From NCBI RefSeq assembly GCF_000702325.1, contig NZ_KL370891.1, positions 1,755,306 through 1,819,305 of the forward strand: DNA of 64,000 bases. Reading direction: 5' to 3'. A program made the translations under genes and the position numbers. Positions 19,647 through 27,498 of this stretch are shown in pieces. The notes below the pieces were generated by a model. That model ran no database searches. It was not told the DNA's origin and saw nothing but the letters and a program-made list of their open reading frames with translations. Numbering within the stretch: the first letter of the stretch is position 1; each line of letters opens with the position of its first letter. This DNA is from Thiomicrorhabdus sp. Milos-T2. Its GTDB lineage: Bacteria; Pseudomonadota; Gammaproteobacteria; Thiomicrospirales; Thiomicrospiraceae.

Positions 19647-20597
19647 TTACAGTTTTTCAGCAATCCTCAATACCGCACTACGCGATCTTGAATTTTGCTT
19701 GCACTCTTCTTTGCTTGGAAAGATAGGCTTTCCAACTTTCTTTATCACCGGCTCAATAACTTCTAGTTGAATCGGTGAGTCTGGAAACAGGTCTTTTATC
19801 TTAGATTGATCTCTTATAAACACCTTAACAATTCTGTCTTCTAACGAATGAAAACTGATAACGGATAATCTTCCGCCCGGTGCCAAAATCTCAACTGCAG
19901 ATTCCAATACATTTTTTAAAACATCCAACTCTCGGTTAACAGCAATTCTAATTGCTTGAAAAGTTCTGGTTGCTGGATGTTTATTTTTTTCGGTCTTTGG
20001 CGATACTCGTTTAACTAAATTTGCCAAATCCAATGTTGTTTGTAATTCATCGCGCTCAGAAGCTTCTTTAATCTCTCGCGCAATTCGACCAGAAAAACGT
20101 TCTTCACCGTAGTTCTGCAAAACCAACTTTAAGGTTTTTTCATCAACTTGTTTTAACCACGCTTTAGCACTCAAGCCCTCTTCAGGATTCATTCGCATAT
20201 CGAGTGGCCCTTCACGCATAAAGCTAAATCCGCGCTCCGCATCATCTAATTGAGGTGATGAAACCCCTAAATCAAGCAGAAGACCATCAACCTTGCCAAC
20301 TAAACCTCGCGCCTCACAATAGCGAGTGACCTCTTCAAAGCTTCCGTATTGAATTTCAAAACGACCATCTTTAATATTTTGATTGGCATATTCAATCGCT
20401 TCAGGGTCTTGATCAATGGCGATTAACCTACCCTTTTCACCCAATCGACTTAATAAAGCTCGGCTATGCCCACCTCGTCCAAAAGTTCCGTCAATATAAA
20501 CACCATCTGGCTTTATATCCAGACCGTCTAATGACTCATTTAAAAGAACTGAAAAATGAGTTTCTTGAGAATTCTGATAACTGTCTGGCTCTTGCAC
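19647..20597 (-). CDS. rsmH: 16S rRNA (cytosine1402-N4)-methyltransferase
   Basis: Also known as MraW; methylates N4 of C1402 in the ribosomal P site. The 316-aa protein shows the SAM-binding motif YIDGTFGRGGHSRALL, DLGVSSPQLDDAERGFSF and the C-terminal VISFHSLEDRIVK. RsmI, the partner enzyme that 2'-O-methylates the same nucleotide, is also encoded in this window (26407-27279). rsmH lies 32 bases after mraZ and 78 bases before ftsZ. Confidence 0.97.
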   Translation of the reverse strand: MQEPDSYQNSQETHFSVLLNESLDGLDIKPDGVYIDGTFGRGGHSRALLSRLGEKGRLIAIDQDPEAIEYANQNIKDGRFEIQYGSFEEVTRYCEARGLVGKVDGLLLDLGVSSPQLDDAERGFSFMREGPLDMRMNPEEGLSAKAWLKQVDEKTLKLVLQNYGEERFSGRIAREIKEASERDELQTTLDLANLVKRVSPKTEKNKHPATRTFQAIRIAVNRELDVLKNVLESAVEILAPGGRLSVISFHSLEDRIVKVFIRDQSKIKDLFPDSPIQLEVIEPVIKKVGKPIFPSKEECKQNSRSRSAVLRIAEKL

Positions 20598-20629
20598 TAC
20601 TTATCCTTATAAAGATTTACAAGACTAGA

Positions 20630-21088
20630 TTACAAACTTAAGCTTGCAAGCGATTCTGAAATCTCATTCGTCATTGCCGTATCCAACATTTCAGGACGAC
20701 TATTATCCCAAGCCTCTTGAGACCAAAGCTCAAATTTATTACCTTGGCCTAGTAAAATTGCCGGCTTATCAATTTGAGCATGCTCTCTTAACAAACTTGG
20801 CAAAAGAACACGTCCTTGCGAATCTATTTCCATTTCAGAAGCATGCCCTAATAACAAACGCTGGTACAATCTCGCCTGCGGATCTACGTTAGGCAACGAC
20901 ATTAACTTACGTTCAATGATTTCCCATTCATCCAGGGTATAAATCAATAAACATGGGCTGTGCAAATCAATCGTGGCAACTAGTTGATTATCGCTGGCGT
21001 CAGAAATCGATTCACGATACTTCTTAGGGATAGCCATTCTTCCCTTAGTATCGATACTCACCGAATTGATTCCTCTAAAAAACAGCAT
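20630..21088 (-). CDS. mraZ: Transcriptional regulator MraZ
   Basis: DNA-binding AbrB-like protein that represses its own dcw operon in E. coli. The 152-aa product has the two family repeats: FFRGINSVSIDTKGRMAIPKKYRE near the N-terminus and ASEMEIDSQGRVLLPSLLREHA near residue 90. ATG at 21088 is chosen over the GTG at 21097, which would fall within the GTGGT box nearest the gene. It is the first gene of the cluster and is preceded by four phased GTGG boxes, so autoregulation is likely conserved. Confidence 0.95.
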   Translation of the reverse strand: MLFFRGINSVSIDTKGRMAIPKKYRESISDASDNQLVATIDLHSPCLLIYTLDEWEIIERKLMSLPNVDPQARLYQRLLLGHASEMEIDSQGRVLLPSLLREHAQIDKPAILLGQGNKFELWSQEAWDNSRPEMLDTAMTNEISESLASLSL

Positions 21089-21092
21089 TTTT

Positions 21093-21127
21093 ACCACTTT
21101 TCACCACTTTGCCCCACTTGGTGCCAC
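21093..21127 (-). promoter_or_regulatory. MraZ operator: four GTGG boxes at 10-bp spacing
   Basis: On the minus strand the boxes GTGGC, GTGGG, GTGGT and GTGGT occupy 21123-21127, 21113-21117, 21103-21107 and 21093-21097, exactly one helical turn apart and ending five bases before the mraZ ATG. Direct GTGG/TGGG repeats at this spacing are the known recognition pattern of MraZ in E. coli and Mycoplasma. A further GTGGC lies out of phase at 21144-21148. Confidence 0.85.
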
Positions 21128-21562
21128 TATATGGAGTTTTGACGCCACTGTCAACTACCTAAAATAGTAAATTCTATTTAATGACAACAACTTAGCGTCA
21201 TTTTAGAATAAAAAACAGCTTTGAACCTAAAAATCATTTTCTATTTATTTCAACAATTTACAAAGGATTAACAATTTTATTTTTAACTTATTAAAACAAG
21301 ATATTGTCTTTTTATTGGTAATATTACATACAAAGACAATCCCCTTAGGAATACTACATAAGTTAATGCATTCACATAAAAACACCATATATAGTGCTAA
21401 GATTTTATTTGTATAAAAAAATAAAAAAAGTGGGGAATTTTTACCTTTTTTTAAAAAAAATGATAAAAAAGTGGAAAATAATGGATGAGGTCAAAATATA
21501 TAGCCCGATAAAAAAGAAACTTTAACCAGTAAAAGGAGTGATTTGAAAATAGTTAATTAATA
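21128..21562. other. AT-rich upstream region of the dcw cluster
   Basis: No gene is supported. The stretch is very AT-rich with A/T runs near 21415-21470 and probably holds the mraZ promoter. No -35/-10 pair could be singled out because of the base composition. Confidence 0.5.
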
Positions 21563-21802
21563 GAGACCTTTGCAGGAGATAGGTGCGAAAGAAAAATGAG
21601 GTAAAATTTGCCTGATTCTCGACTTACCCCTTCGGGCGTCGAGTTCTTCGTTTGCGGCGGAAAACGTAAGGAATAGCTAACTATTCGCAAGTTGTCGCCC
21701 AACGGAAGTGCCCTTTAGGTACAACAAAAATCGGGTGAATTTTTACCCTCAAGGGGCACCTAGAACCATTTTTACTCGTACATACTCTTGTGCAAAGGTC
21801 TC
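21563..21802. mobile_element. GAGACC-type MITE, copy A (240 bp, long form)
   Basis: Ends GAGACCTTTGCAGGAG and CTTGTGCAAAGGTCTC are inverted repeats. TAATA is duplicated directly on both sides (21558-21562 and 21803-21807), showing a 5-bp target duplication. This copy is longer than the 159-bp form. It carries an extra segment with TCGACTTACC...CGTCGAG near 21615-21650 and, near the right end, the CCCTCAAGGGGCACCTAGAACC segment shared with copy B. No open reading frame of note. Confidence 0.85.
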
Positions 21803-21803
21803 T

Positions 21804-21831
21804 AATAGATAACCAGGCCTGGTTATCTATT
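21804..21831. repeat. ACCAGGCCTGGT site within a perfect 28-bp palindrome
   Basis: The exact core at 21812-21823 extends symmetrically to AATAGATA on the left and TATCTATT on the right, giving 14 paired bases per arm with no loop. It starts directly beside MITE copy A. Confidence 0.9.
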
Positions 21832-21940
21832 TAAAGTAAAAGATAAAAGCATTGTTATGTGTAGCAAATAAAATTTATAACCAAATGTATTAATTACAAA
21901 TTTTGTCATTAAAAACCTTACAGTCCTAAAAATAATGACA

Positions 21941-22219
21941 TCAATGACTACGGTGTTTATATTGAGTAGGACAATAACCTCTAGTGACTTCAGAAGAACG
22001 GAAAGCCCCATGCTTAGTTTTACGGCCAGTGACTCGCTCTCGCCATACTTTAAAACTTTTAGGTTTTAGCTCTGAGCGCATTAATTTAATCACCTGCGAT
22101 TCAGACAAACCATAATTGAGTTCTATGGCTTCAAATGGAGTTCTATCTTCCCAAGCCATTTCAATAACACGAGACACGCCCTCTTCATCAAGCGTTTCAC
22201 CATCAACACAATTAATCAT
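21941..22219 (-). CDS. DUF2805 / TIGR03643 family protein
   Basis: Small protein of 92 aa with no known function. The family block RVIEMAWEDRTPFEAIE, then GLSESQVIKLMRSELKP, SFKVWRERVTGRKTKH, covers almost all of it. The spacing of helices is helix-turn-helix-like, so DNA or RNA binding is possible but unproven. ATG at 22219 is taken as the start. A TTG seven codons upstream, four bases after GGGGTG, is an alternative. It lies alone between the dcw upstream region and rnpB. Confidence 0.8.
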   Translation of the reverse strand: MINCVDGETLDEEGVSRVIEMAWEDRTPFEAIELNYGLSESQVIKLMRSELKPKSFKVWRERVTGRKTKHGAFRSSEVTRGYCPTQYKHRSH

Positions 22220-22426
22220 TTTTTTCAAAGTACACCCCAATAAAACTACATAAAAGTTATACGATTATAATACACTAACTATGCAAGAATAATTAACCCA
22301 AATATAAAATATGACTTCTTCTTGGTAAGATATAAACCGTATTGTTAATATCGTTTGGGATTAAATAAATTTAAATAAAGAAAAAGAGAAATTGAGATTG
22401 TTTTAGAAACATTAAAGGGAAAAGAA

Positions 22427-22804
22427 AAAGCGGGTCTATAAGCCGGGTTCTGTACTCTTGCGAGCGACAACCATTCATCTGGACTAAACATCACTGCTAG
22501 CCTCAAGCAACCTACCCGAAAACTCCTGCGAGCAGCAGGTTGTACCAAGCAAGCTTGATACGGTGTTTTCCTATTTGGTCTTGCACCGGATTGGGTTTTC
22601 ACTGCCACTTTTGTTACCAAAAGCGCGGTGCGCTCTTACCGCACCATTTCAACCTTACCTGTTCTCCTAAGAGCCATCGGCGGTATATTTTCTGCTGCAC
22701 TATCCATCAGCTTTCACTGCCCAGCCGTTAGCTGGAATCCTGCTCTATGGTGCCCGGACTTTCCTCCGAAGGTAAACCTTCCGCGGTTGTCCGACCCACT
22801 TTTT
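22427..22804 (-). ncRNA. rnpB: RNase P RNA (class A)
   Basis: Catalytic RNA of ribonuclease P, which matures tRNA 5' ends. On the minus strand the 5' part has the conserved GGAGGAAAGTCCGGGCACC, and the 3' part has GAACCCGGCTTATAGACCC. The ends pair to form P1 (AAGTGGGTC with GACCCGCTT). The length of about 378 nt suits a proteobacterial type-A RNA. Ends are inferred from pairing, with an error of a few bases. Several spurious reading frames overlap it. Confidence 0.93.
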
Positions 22805-22911
22805 AGATGGCGTATAGTACAGTAAACCTCACTAAAAGGCGAATAATGGATTTAACATTTCACAAGAAGAGAAATTCCAAGAATAAAAAGAGGTCTCCAT
22901 ATTTTGATTGC

Positions 22912-23174
22912 TAATTCAGTTTTGTCAAAATTAACCACGAAGACACAAAGGCACGAAGATTAAAAAATAAATAAAAGTGATTGGAAAAACATAACCTAAC
23001 AATCTTAAACTATGCCTATAAGCTCTGCTTTTGTATAGTTTAAAAGCGATTAATTTATTATGTTCAGTTTGGTTATTCGTTAAATTCAAGTTGGTATTAG
23101 ATATTAGAAATCTTCGTGCTTTCGTGTCTTCGCGGTTAAAAGATTTGTTAAATCAATCATAAAAGACATATACC
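22912..23174. mobile_element. CCACGAAG-type inverted-repeat element, copy 2
   Basis: Core 22931-23139 (about 209 bp), starting TTAACCACGAAGACACAA and ending CTTCGCGGTTAA. It is the reverse complement of copy 1 at 7128-7430, with scattered substitutions and without that copy's small internal duplication. The pair brackets the dcw cluster, the DUF2805 gene and rnpB. Confidence 0.75.
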
Positions 23175-23200
23175 CAAAAATAGATGGAATGTCCTAAATA

Positions 23201-23212
23201 ACCAGGCCTGGT
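23201..23212. repeat. ACCAGGCCTGGT palindrome upstream of the dacB 3' end
   Basis: Exact copy in the non-coding stretch between the CCACGAAG element and the end of dacB. The 478 bases between rnpB and dacB hold only this site and that element. Confidence 0.9.
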
Positions 23213-23282
23213 GATTTAATTCTCTAGCCATAACAAATTACCTCTAATAAATTAATCTTATAAGTTAATCTGACAATCGAGT

Positions 23283-24605
23283 CTAATAAGCCTGGGCTAA
23301 CTCTTTTGCTAACTTATTTCTAAAATGATACGGCACCCTTTGGTTAATCATCATGGCAAACGGCATCAGCGCATCCTGTTTTTTGATATACCCTGCAAGT
23401 GTACTCACCCCTATTAAAGAACCAGACTTAGCAATAACACTGGGTTCAATTTCTGGTAAAAGCTTTGCCCATGGTCTAAACGCTTGTAAAACATCAATCA
23501 ACTGAGAAGGCCTTAAACGATTATTTCGCGAAAGCCCTGCGCCATCTTCTATATAAAAATCTTGCCAACCAAAATATTGAGTTAACTGCTGCCGATAGAC
23601 CTTTGCCACTTTTTGCTGACTTGCCTCACCCCCAAGAATATCCACACTTAAATTCAAAGCCAGTTGATTCGCAATAAAGTTAGTAGAGTACTTCATCATT
23701 GGCTTAATCACTTCCGCCAAAGTTCGACTATTAAAATGCGTATATAAAGGCGTAATATTTTTTTCATTGGGTTTTAGTAGAACATTCACAGACACCTTCT
23801 TTAACACTTCAACTCCATTTTGCTGCAAAAACGCACTCAGCAGTTCAGCAAAATAGCGTTGATTAAGTTCAAAGTCTGTTCCCAGGTTTACCCTGCTATA
23901 TTTTCCAGAGGATTTAGTTTTGTATGTTTTAATTTTATGGGCAACCACTAAACCAGACTTTGTCATAGGTGTTTGAGGCTCTGCAGAAAGTAGCAGCTTC
24001 CCTCTCTTAACAATATAAATACTATTAAAATTTGCCGCTATGGCTCCTGGAATTGCATCATAAGGATTATCACTTTTACTCGTACCCGGCATAACCAGGC
24101 CTGGTTGGTAAAAACTGCTATCTAGTTCAATACCATTAATTTGCTTAACACCATTTGTATGTAACTTTTCTTTCAGCTTTTTAGCAACCAACTGAAGTTC
24201 TTCTGACACTAAAAAAGGATCGCCATACCCTTTCACAACAAGCGTTGCCGAATCATCTTTAACATTTTTTAAATAAAACTCTGTTTTAAACCGATAGTTT
24301 TCACCCCAATGCTGTAACGCTAAAAAAGCGGTAATTAATTTAGTCGTTGAGGCTGGCACGTAAAATGACTCTGCATTTTTAGATTCTAAGGCTTGTCTAT
24401 TCCCATCTAACATTAAAAAACCAGCTTGCTCTAATTTTGCAAAATATTGCCAATTAGGCCCTTCTAAAATATTGGCCTTATTAACAGTTTGCGAAAAGCT
24501 TACAGGCGCAAATAAAAAAGCCCCTAACGATAGCAATGTTAGGGTTATTTTTTTAAGGCTTATTTTACCAAAGTGATTCAATGCGTTTTTCAATGAAATA
24601 TCCAA
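23283..24605 (-). CDS. dacB: D-Ala-D-Ala carboxypeptidase/endopeptidase (PBP4 type)
   Basis: Periplasmic class C low-molecular-weight penicillin-binding protein that trims or cleaves peptidoglycan crosslinks. The 440-aa product has an N-terminal signal segment (ITLTLLSLGAFLFAPVSFS). The active-site serine is S86 in ASTTK. The SxN motif is STN (MKYSTNFIANQLAL) and the third motif is KSGS (VIAKSGSLIGVSTLAGY). No ATG exists near the N-terminus, so TTG at 24605 is the likely start, with GAGA upstream. One ACCAGGCCTGGT site encodes QPGLVM. Confidence 0.92.
   Translation of the reverse strand: MDISLKNALNHFGKISLKKITLTLLSLGAFLFAPVSFSQTVNKANILEGPNWQYFAKLEQAGFLMLDGNRQALESKNAESFYVPASTTKLITAFLALQHWGENYRFKTEFYLKNVKDDSATLVVKGYGDPFLVSEELQLVAKKLKEKLHTNGVKQINGIELDSSFYQPGLVMPGTSKSDNPYDAIPGAIAANFNSIYIVKRGKLLLSAEPQTPMTKSGLVVAHKIKTYKTKSSGKYSRVNLGTDFELNQRYFAELLSAFLQQNGVEVLKKVSVNVLLKPNEKNITPLYTHFNSRTLAEVIKPMMKYSTNFIANQLALNLSVDILGGEASQQKVAKVYRQQLTQYFGWQDFYIEDGAGLSRNNRLRPSQLIDVLQAFRPWAKLLPEIEPSVIAKSGSLIGVSTLAGYIKKQDALMPFAMMINQRVPYHFRNKLAKELAQAY
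24094..24105. repeat. ACCAGGCCTGGT palindrome in dacB
   Basis: Exact copy in the coding sequence, read in the P-G-L-V frame. Confidence 0.9.
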
Positions 24606-24746
24606 AATAGTCTCTACTTAAATGTTATGTCTAATTTTTCTTTCGTATAAACCTTTCTATTATATGTCACCCAGAAACATTTACACTCCCCTTCTTAATT
24701 TGATTAGTTTAAGATAACATCCAAACTTTATTAAGATAGTATTGCG

Positions 24747-25133
24747 ATGAATAAGCCCAACCCCTCTCAAGAAACAGCAAGCCCCAAATCAAAATTGACT
24801 GCTCCATTGTACAAAACGCTTTTTTATAGCTTTATATGGACCTTAGCATTTGCTGTTCTATTACCCTTAGAAAAAATAGAGTGGTGGCAATATAGTTTTT
24901 TTATTGGCGCTGTACCTAGTACCTTGCTTTGGGATATATTTAACGTTCAAAACCCAATAAGCGTCATTGCGGTGGCTGTATTAAATGGTTTAATTTTATT
25001 AATACCCTACTTCTACTACCTAAAAACTCAACAACAATACTGGTGGCTTTATTGGAGCATTTCACTCTATGGTTTTATTAATGCGGCACTCGGATTTACC
25101 ATTATTATTAGCGTCAAAGACTTTGCCCACTAA
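24747..25133 (+). CDS. Small membrane protein of unknown function
   Basis: Not recognised. The 128-aa product has a short polar N-terminus followed by four hydrophobic segments: near residues 22-42 (LYKTLFYSFIWTLAFAVLL), 48-65, 70-92 (VIAVAVLNGLILLIPYFYYL) and 99-122 (WWLYWSISLYGFINAALGF). Aromatic residues cluster at the segment ends. rsmJ follows seven bases after its stop, so the two are probably cotranscribed, but that context does not reveal a function. Confidence 0.7.
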   Translation: MNKPNPSQETASPKSKLTAPLYKTLFYSFIWTLAFAVLLPLEKIEWWQYSFFIGAVPSTLLWDIFNVQNPISVIAVAVLNGLILLIPYFYYLKTQQQYWWLYWSISLYGFINAALGFTIIISVKDFAH

Positions 25134-25139
25134 CAGACT

Positions 25140-25964
25140 ATGAATCCCCCTAAAGCCCCAAACAATACAATTTGTATTGCCAATACCTATCCAAACAAAG
25201 CTTCAGCATTAAGCCTTAAACAAGGTATTACAATTTGTGAATATCTCCCTAACTTGCAATGGCTAGATTGGGTAAGTGAAAAAAAAGACCCTCTCTTAAA
25301 ACTGGCCATATGCTCCGATTCTCAAGGCCCTGTCTTTGTCGATTTTTTAGCCGGCAAAAAAGCCCATCGCCGACAATTTGGCGGAGGTAAAGGTCAACCC
25401 TTAGTTAGAGCTATGGGGCAATTAGAACATGAACTACCCAGTATTTTAGACGCTACAGCAGGTATGGGTGGTGACAGCTATGTACTCGCCAGCTTAGGCT
25501 TTAAAGTTTGTATGGTAGAACGTTCACCAGTTGTCGCTGCCTTAATTAACGATGCTTTAGAACGTGCACAATCCATTAAGCCTGAACTCGATCCCGAACT
25601 ACAGCAAAGCATTGAAAATTTATCGTTAATTAATGCAGACAGCACCACTTACCTTCTTAAGAATCAACCAGTTGTAGATACGATTTACATGGATCCCATG
25701 TATCCTGAAAAAAAGAAAAAGGCCGCTGCAAAAAAAGAGATGCAGGCCTTACAACAACTTGTTGGACCCGATACAGATAGTGAAAATCTACTAGAAGCCG
25801 CCCTTAAAACCGCAAAATTTCGAGTTGTCGTAAAACGGCCTAAAGGCGCTGACCCTGTTTTTTGCCCTCTAAACAAAATTAAACCAACATCTCAAATCAG
25901 CAGCCCAAACACACGTTATGATATTTATGTAATCAAAGCCTTAAAAGCTTCTGGCCAGTTATAA
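25140..25964 (+). CDS. rsmJ: 16S rRNA (guanine1516-N2)-methyltransferase
   Basis: SAM-dependent methyltransferase acting on G1516 of 16S rRNA. The 274-aa protein shows the family region LDATAGMGGDSYVLASLG for SAM binding, VERSPVVAALINDAL, and the catalytic-type motif DTIYMDPMYPEKKKKA followed by RVVVKRPKGADP. Length and motif order match RsmJ. It lies close behind a small membrane-protein gene on the plus strand. Confidence 0.93.
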   Translation: MNPPKAPNNTICIANTYPNKASALSLKQGITICEYLPNLQWLDWVSEKKDPLLKLAICSDSQGPVFVDFLAGKKAHRRQFGGGKGQPLVRAMGQLEHELPSILDATAGMGGDSYVLASLGFKVCMVERSPVVAALINDALERAQSIKPELDPELQQSIENLSLINADSTTYLLKNQPVVDTIYMDPMYPEKKKKAAAKKEMQALQQLVGPDTDSENLLEAALKTAKFRVVVKRPKGADPVFCPLNKIKPTSQISSPNTRYDIYVIKALKASGQL

Positions 25965-26034
25965 AAAGAGCCCTTTGCTATTTTTTCATTCAATTTATAC
26001 TGAGCCTAGTTTGAATAAAAATGGTCGTAAACCT

Positions 26035-26378
26035 ATGACTAAAATCCTAATTTTAGATGATGCTAAAGTGATTAGAGCTTTACTTAAGCTAACCTTAGAA
26101 AGTGATGGAATTACCTGTAATGACGCGGAGACGGTCATAATGGACAGGAACTGGTCAAAGCCATCAAATATCAAGGGAAAAACGTAGATACTCCATGCGT
26201 AATGTTGAGTGCTGAAGATGGTGAAACTTGTAAATAAAACGCTAAAGATTTAGGTGTAAAAGAGTGGATTAAAAAACCATTTACCCCAACAAATTTACTT
26301 AAAACGGTATACAAAGTTCTTGGAAAAGACTATCTAACCGTAAATAGTGAAAAGCATTCTATGCATCGTCATGAATAA
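26035..26378 (+). pseudogene. Broken CheY-like response regulator
   Basis: The first frame reads MTKILILDDAKVIRALLKLTLESDG, the N-terminal half of a receiver domain with its acidic pair. After CNDAE the reading changes frame to NGQELVKAIKYQGKN, DTPCVMLSAEDGETCK, then meets an in-frame TAA. The rest, NAKDLGVKEWIKKPFTPTNLLKTVYKVLG, is clearly the receiver C-terminus with its conserved Lys-Pro. Compared with intact receivers, about 25-30 residues in the middle, including the phosphoacceptor aspartate, are missing. The deletion, frameshift and nonsense codon together mark decay. No partner kinase is nearby. Confidence 0.85.
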
Positions 26379-26406
26379 AATACGATTGAAACTGGAGGAT
26401 TAACTC

Positions 26407-27279
26407 TTACTCTTGTTTAAGCTCTAAGACTCTTTGATAAATCGGTTTTTTCTTTTGGCCAGTTAATTCTGCAATAATTTCTGATATTTGTTTGACTGGC
26501 AAAGCCTGCTTTAACATCACCTGAATCATTTTATCTTGTTCAATTGATGCCGCTTCACCACTGTGTGGTTGTTCTGGCGCACCTTTAAGCATTAAAACAA
26601 ATTCGCCCCTCACCTTATCCGAATTATCTTCAAAATAACCATAAACTTCTTTTAAACTGCCGGAAATAAATTGCTCAAACTTTTTAGTTAATTCACGTGC
26701 AACAACAATCTCTCGTTCATTTCCAAAGGCCGTTAACATAGATTGCAAACAATCCATCATTCTATGCGGAGATTCATAAAATACTAAAGTACGTACTTCA
26801 GCCGCCAGATTTTCTAAACAGGCTAAACGTTTACTTGCTCTGGCGGGTAAAAAGCCTTCGTAAGTAAAGCGGTCAGTTGGCAAACCCGCCGCACTTAAAG
26901 CGGTAATCACTGCACTTGGCCCCGGCAAAGGCACAACATCAACACCTTCATCACGTAATAGTTTTACCAAGTAATAACCAGGATCATTAATCAATGGTGT
27001 TCCTGCATCTGAAATTAAAGCGCCATTTTCGCCATTTTTTAATTTCGCTAATAACTGCTCACTCCGTTGAAGCTCATTATGCTCATGTAAACTAATCAGA
27101 GTTTGGTTAATACCTAACGCTTGCAATAAAGGCTTACTATGACGAGTATCTTCGGCGGCAACCCAATCCACCTTCTCTAAGGTCTCAACCGCCCTTCGTG
27201 TAATATCCGCAAGGTTACCAATTGGGGTGGCAACCACATACAAGGTACCGGTTGATGCTACTTGACTGTGAAATGACAT
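26407..27279 (-). CDS. rsmI: 16S rRNA (cytidine1402-2'-O)-methyltransferase
   Basis: Methylates the 2'-OH of C1402, the nucleotide also modified by RsmH. The 290-aa protein has the family N-terminus GTLYVVATPIGNLADIT, the block AAEDTRHSKPLL, ALISDAGTPLINDPG, LPGPSAVITALSAAGLP and YESPHRMMDCL. AAGG lies shortly before the ATG. It is divergent from lpoA-yraN, a neighbourhood known from E. coli (yraL-lpoA-yraN). Confidence 0.96.
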   Translation of the reverse strand: MSFHSQVASTGTLYVVATPIGNLADITRRAVETLEKVDWVAAEDTRHSKPLLQALGINQTLISLHEHNELQRSEQLLAKLKNGENGALISDAGTPLINDPGYYLVKLLRDEGVDVVPLPGPSAVITALSAAGLPTDRFTYEGFLPARASKRLACLENLAAEVRTLVFYESPHRMMDCLQSMLTAFGNEREIVVARELTKKFEQFISGSLKEVYGYFEDNSDKVRGEFVLMLKGAPEQPHSGEAASIEQDKMIQVMLKQALPVKQISEIIAELTGQKKKPIYQRVLELKQE

Positions 27280-27498
27280 AGAGACCTTTAAATTTGATTA
27301 ATAGAGATTCAATATCGAGATACAATATAGATTTTTAGTTATACGTTTATTTATAGGGTTAACAACACTTTTAAGAAACTCCCTTAATTGAATTTAGAAC
27401 TCAATTAGCGTTTGCTAAGCAAGAATACTCAATCTAAAGAAAGTTTAGGCTATAATTCCTAGATGTCTTTTAACAACGATAAGCTATTTTAAAACAAA

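Noticed and set aside
21128-21560. A strong promoter for mraZ in the AT-rich region
   Set aside because: Many TATAAT-like strings occur by composition alone, and none had a convincing -35 at proper spacing.
22345-22825. Several open reading frames of 60-90 codons on both strands
   Set aside because: They lie within or next to the RNase P RNA gene, whose conserved sequence and P1 pairing explain the region.
27281-27300. GAGACCTTTAAATTTG before rsmI, and GAGACCTA-type strings near 47287 and 58990, as MITE ends
   Set aside because: Only the first six to nine bases match and no partner end or interior sequence follows, so chance is a sufficient explanation.
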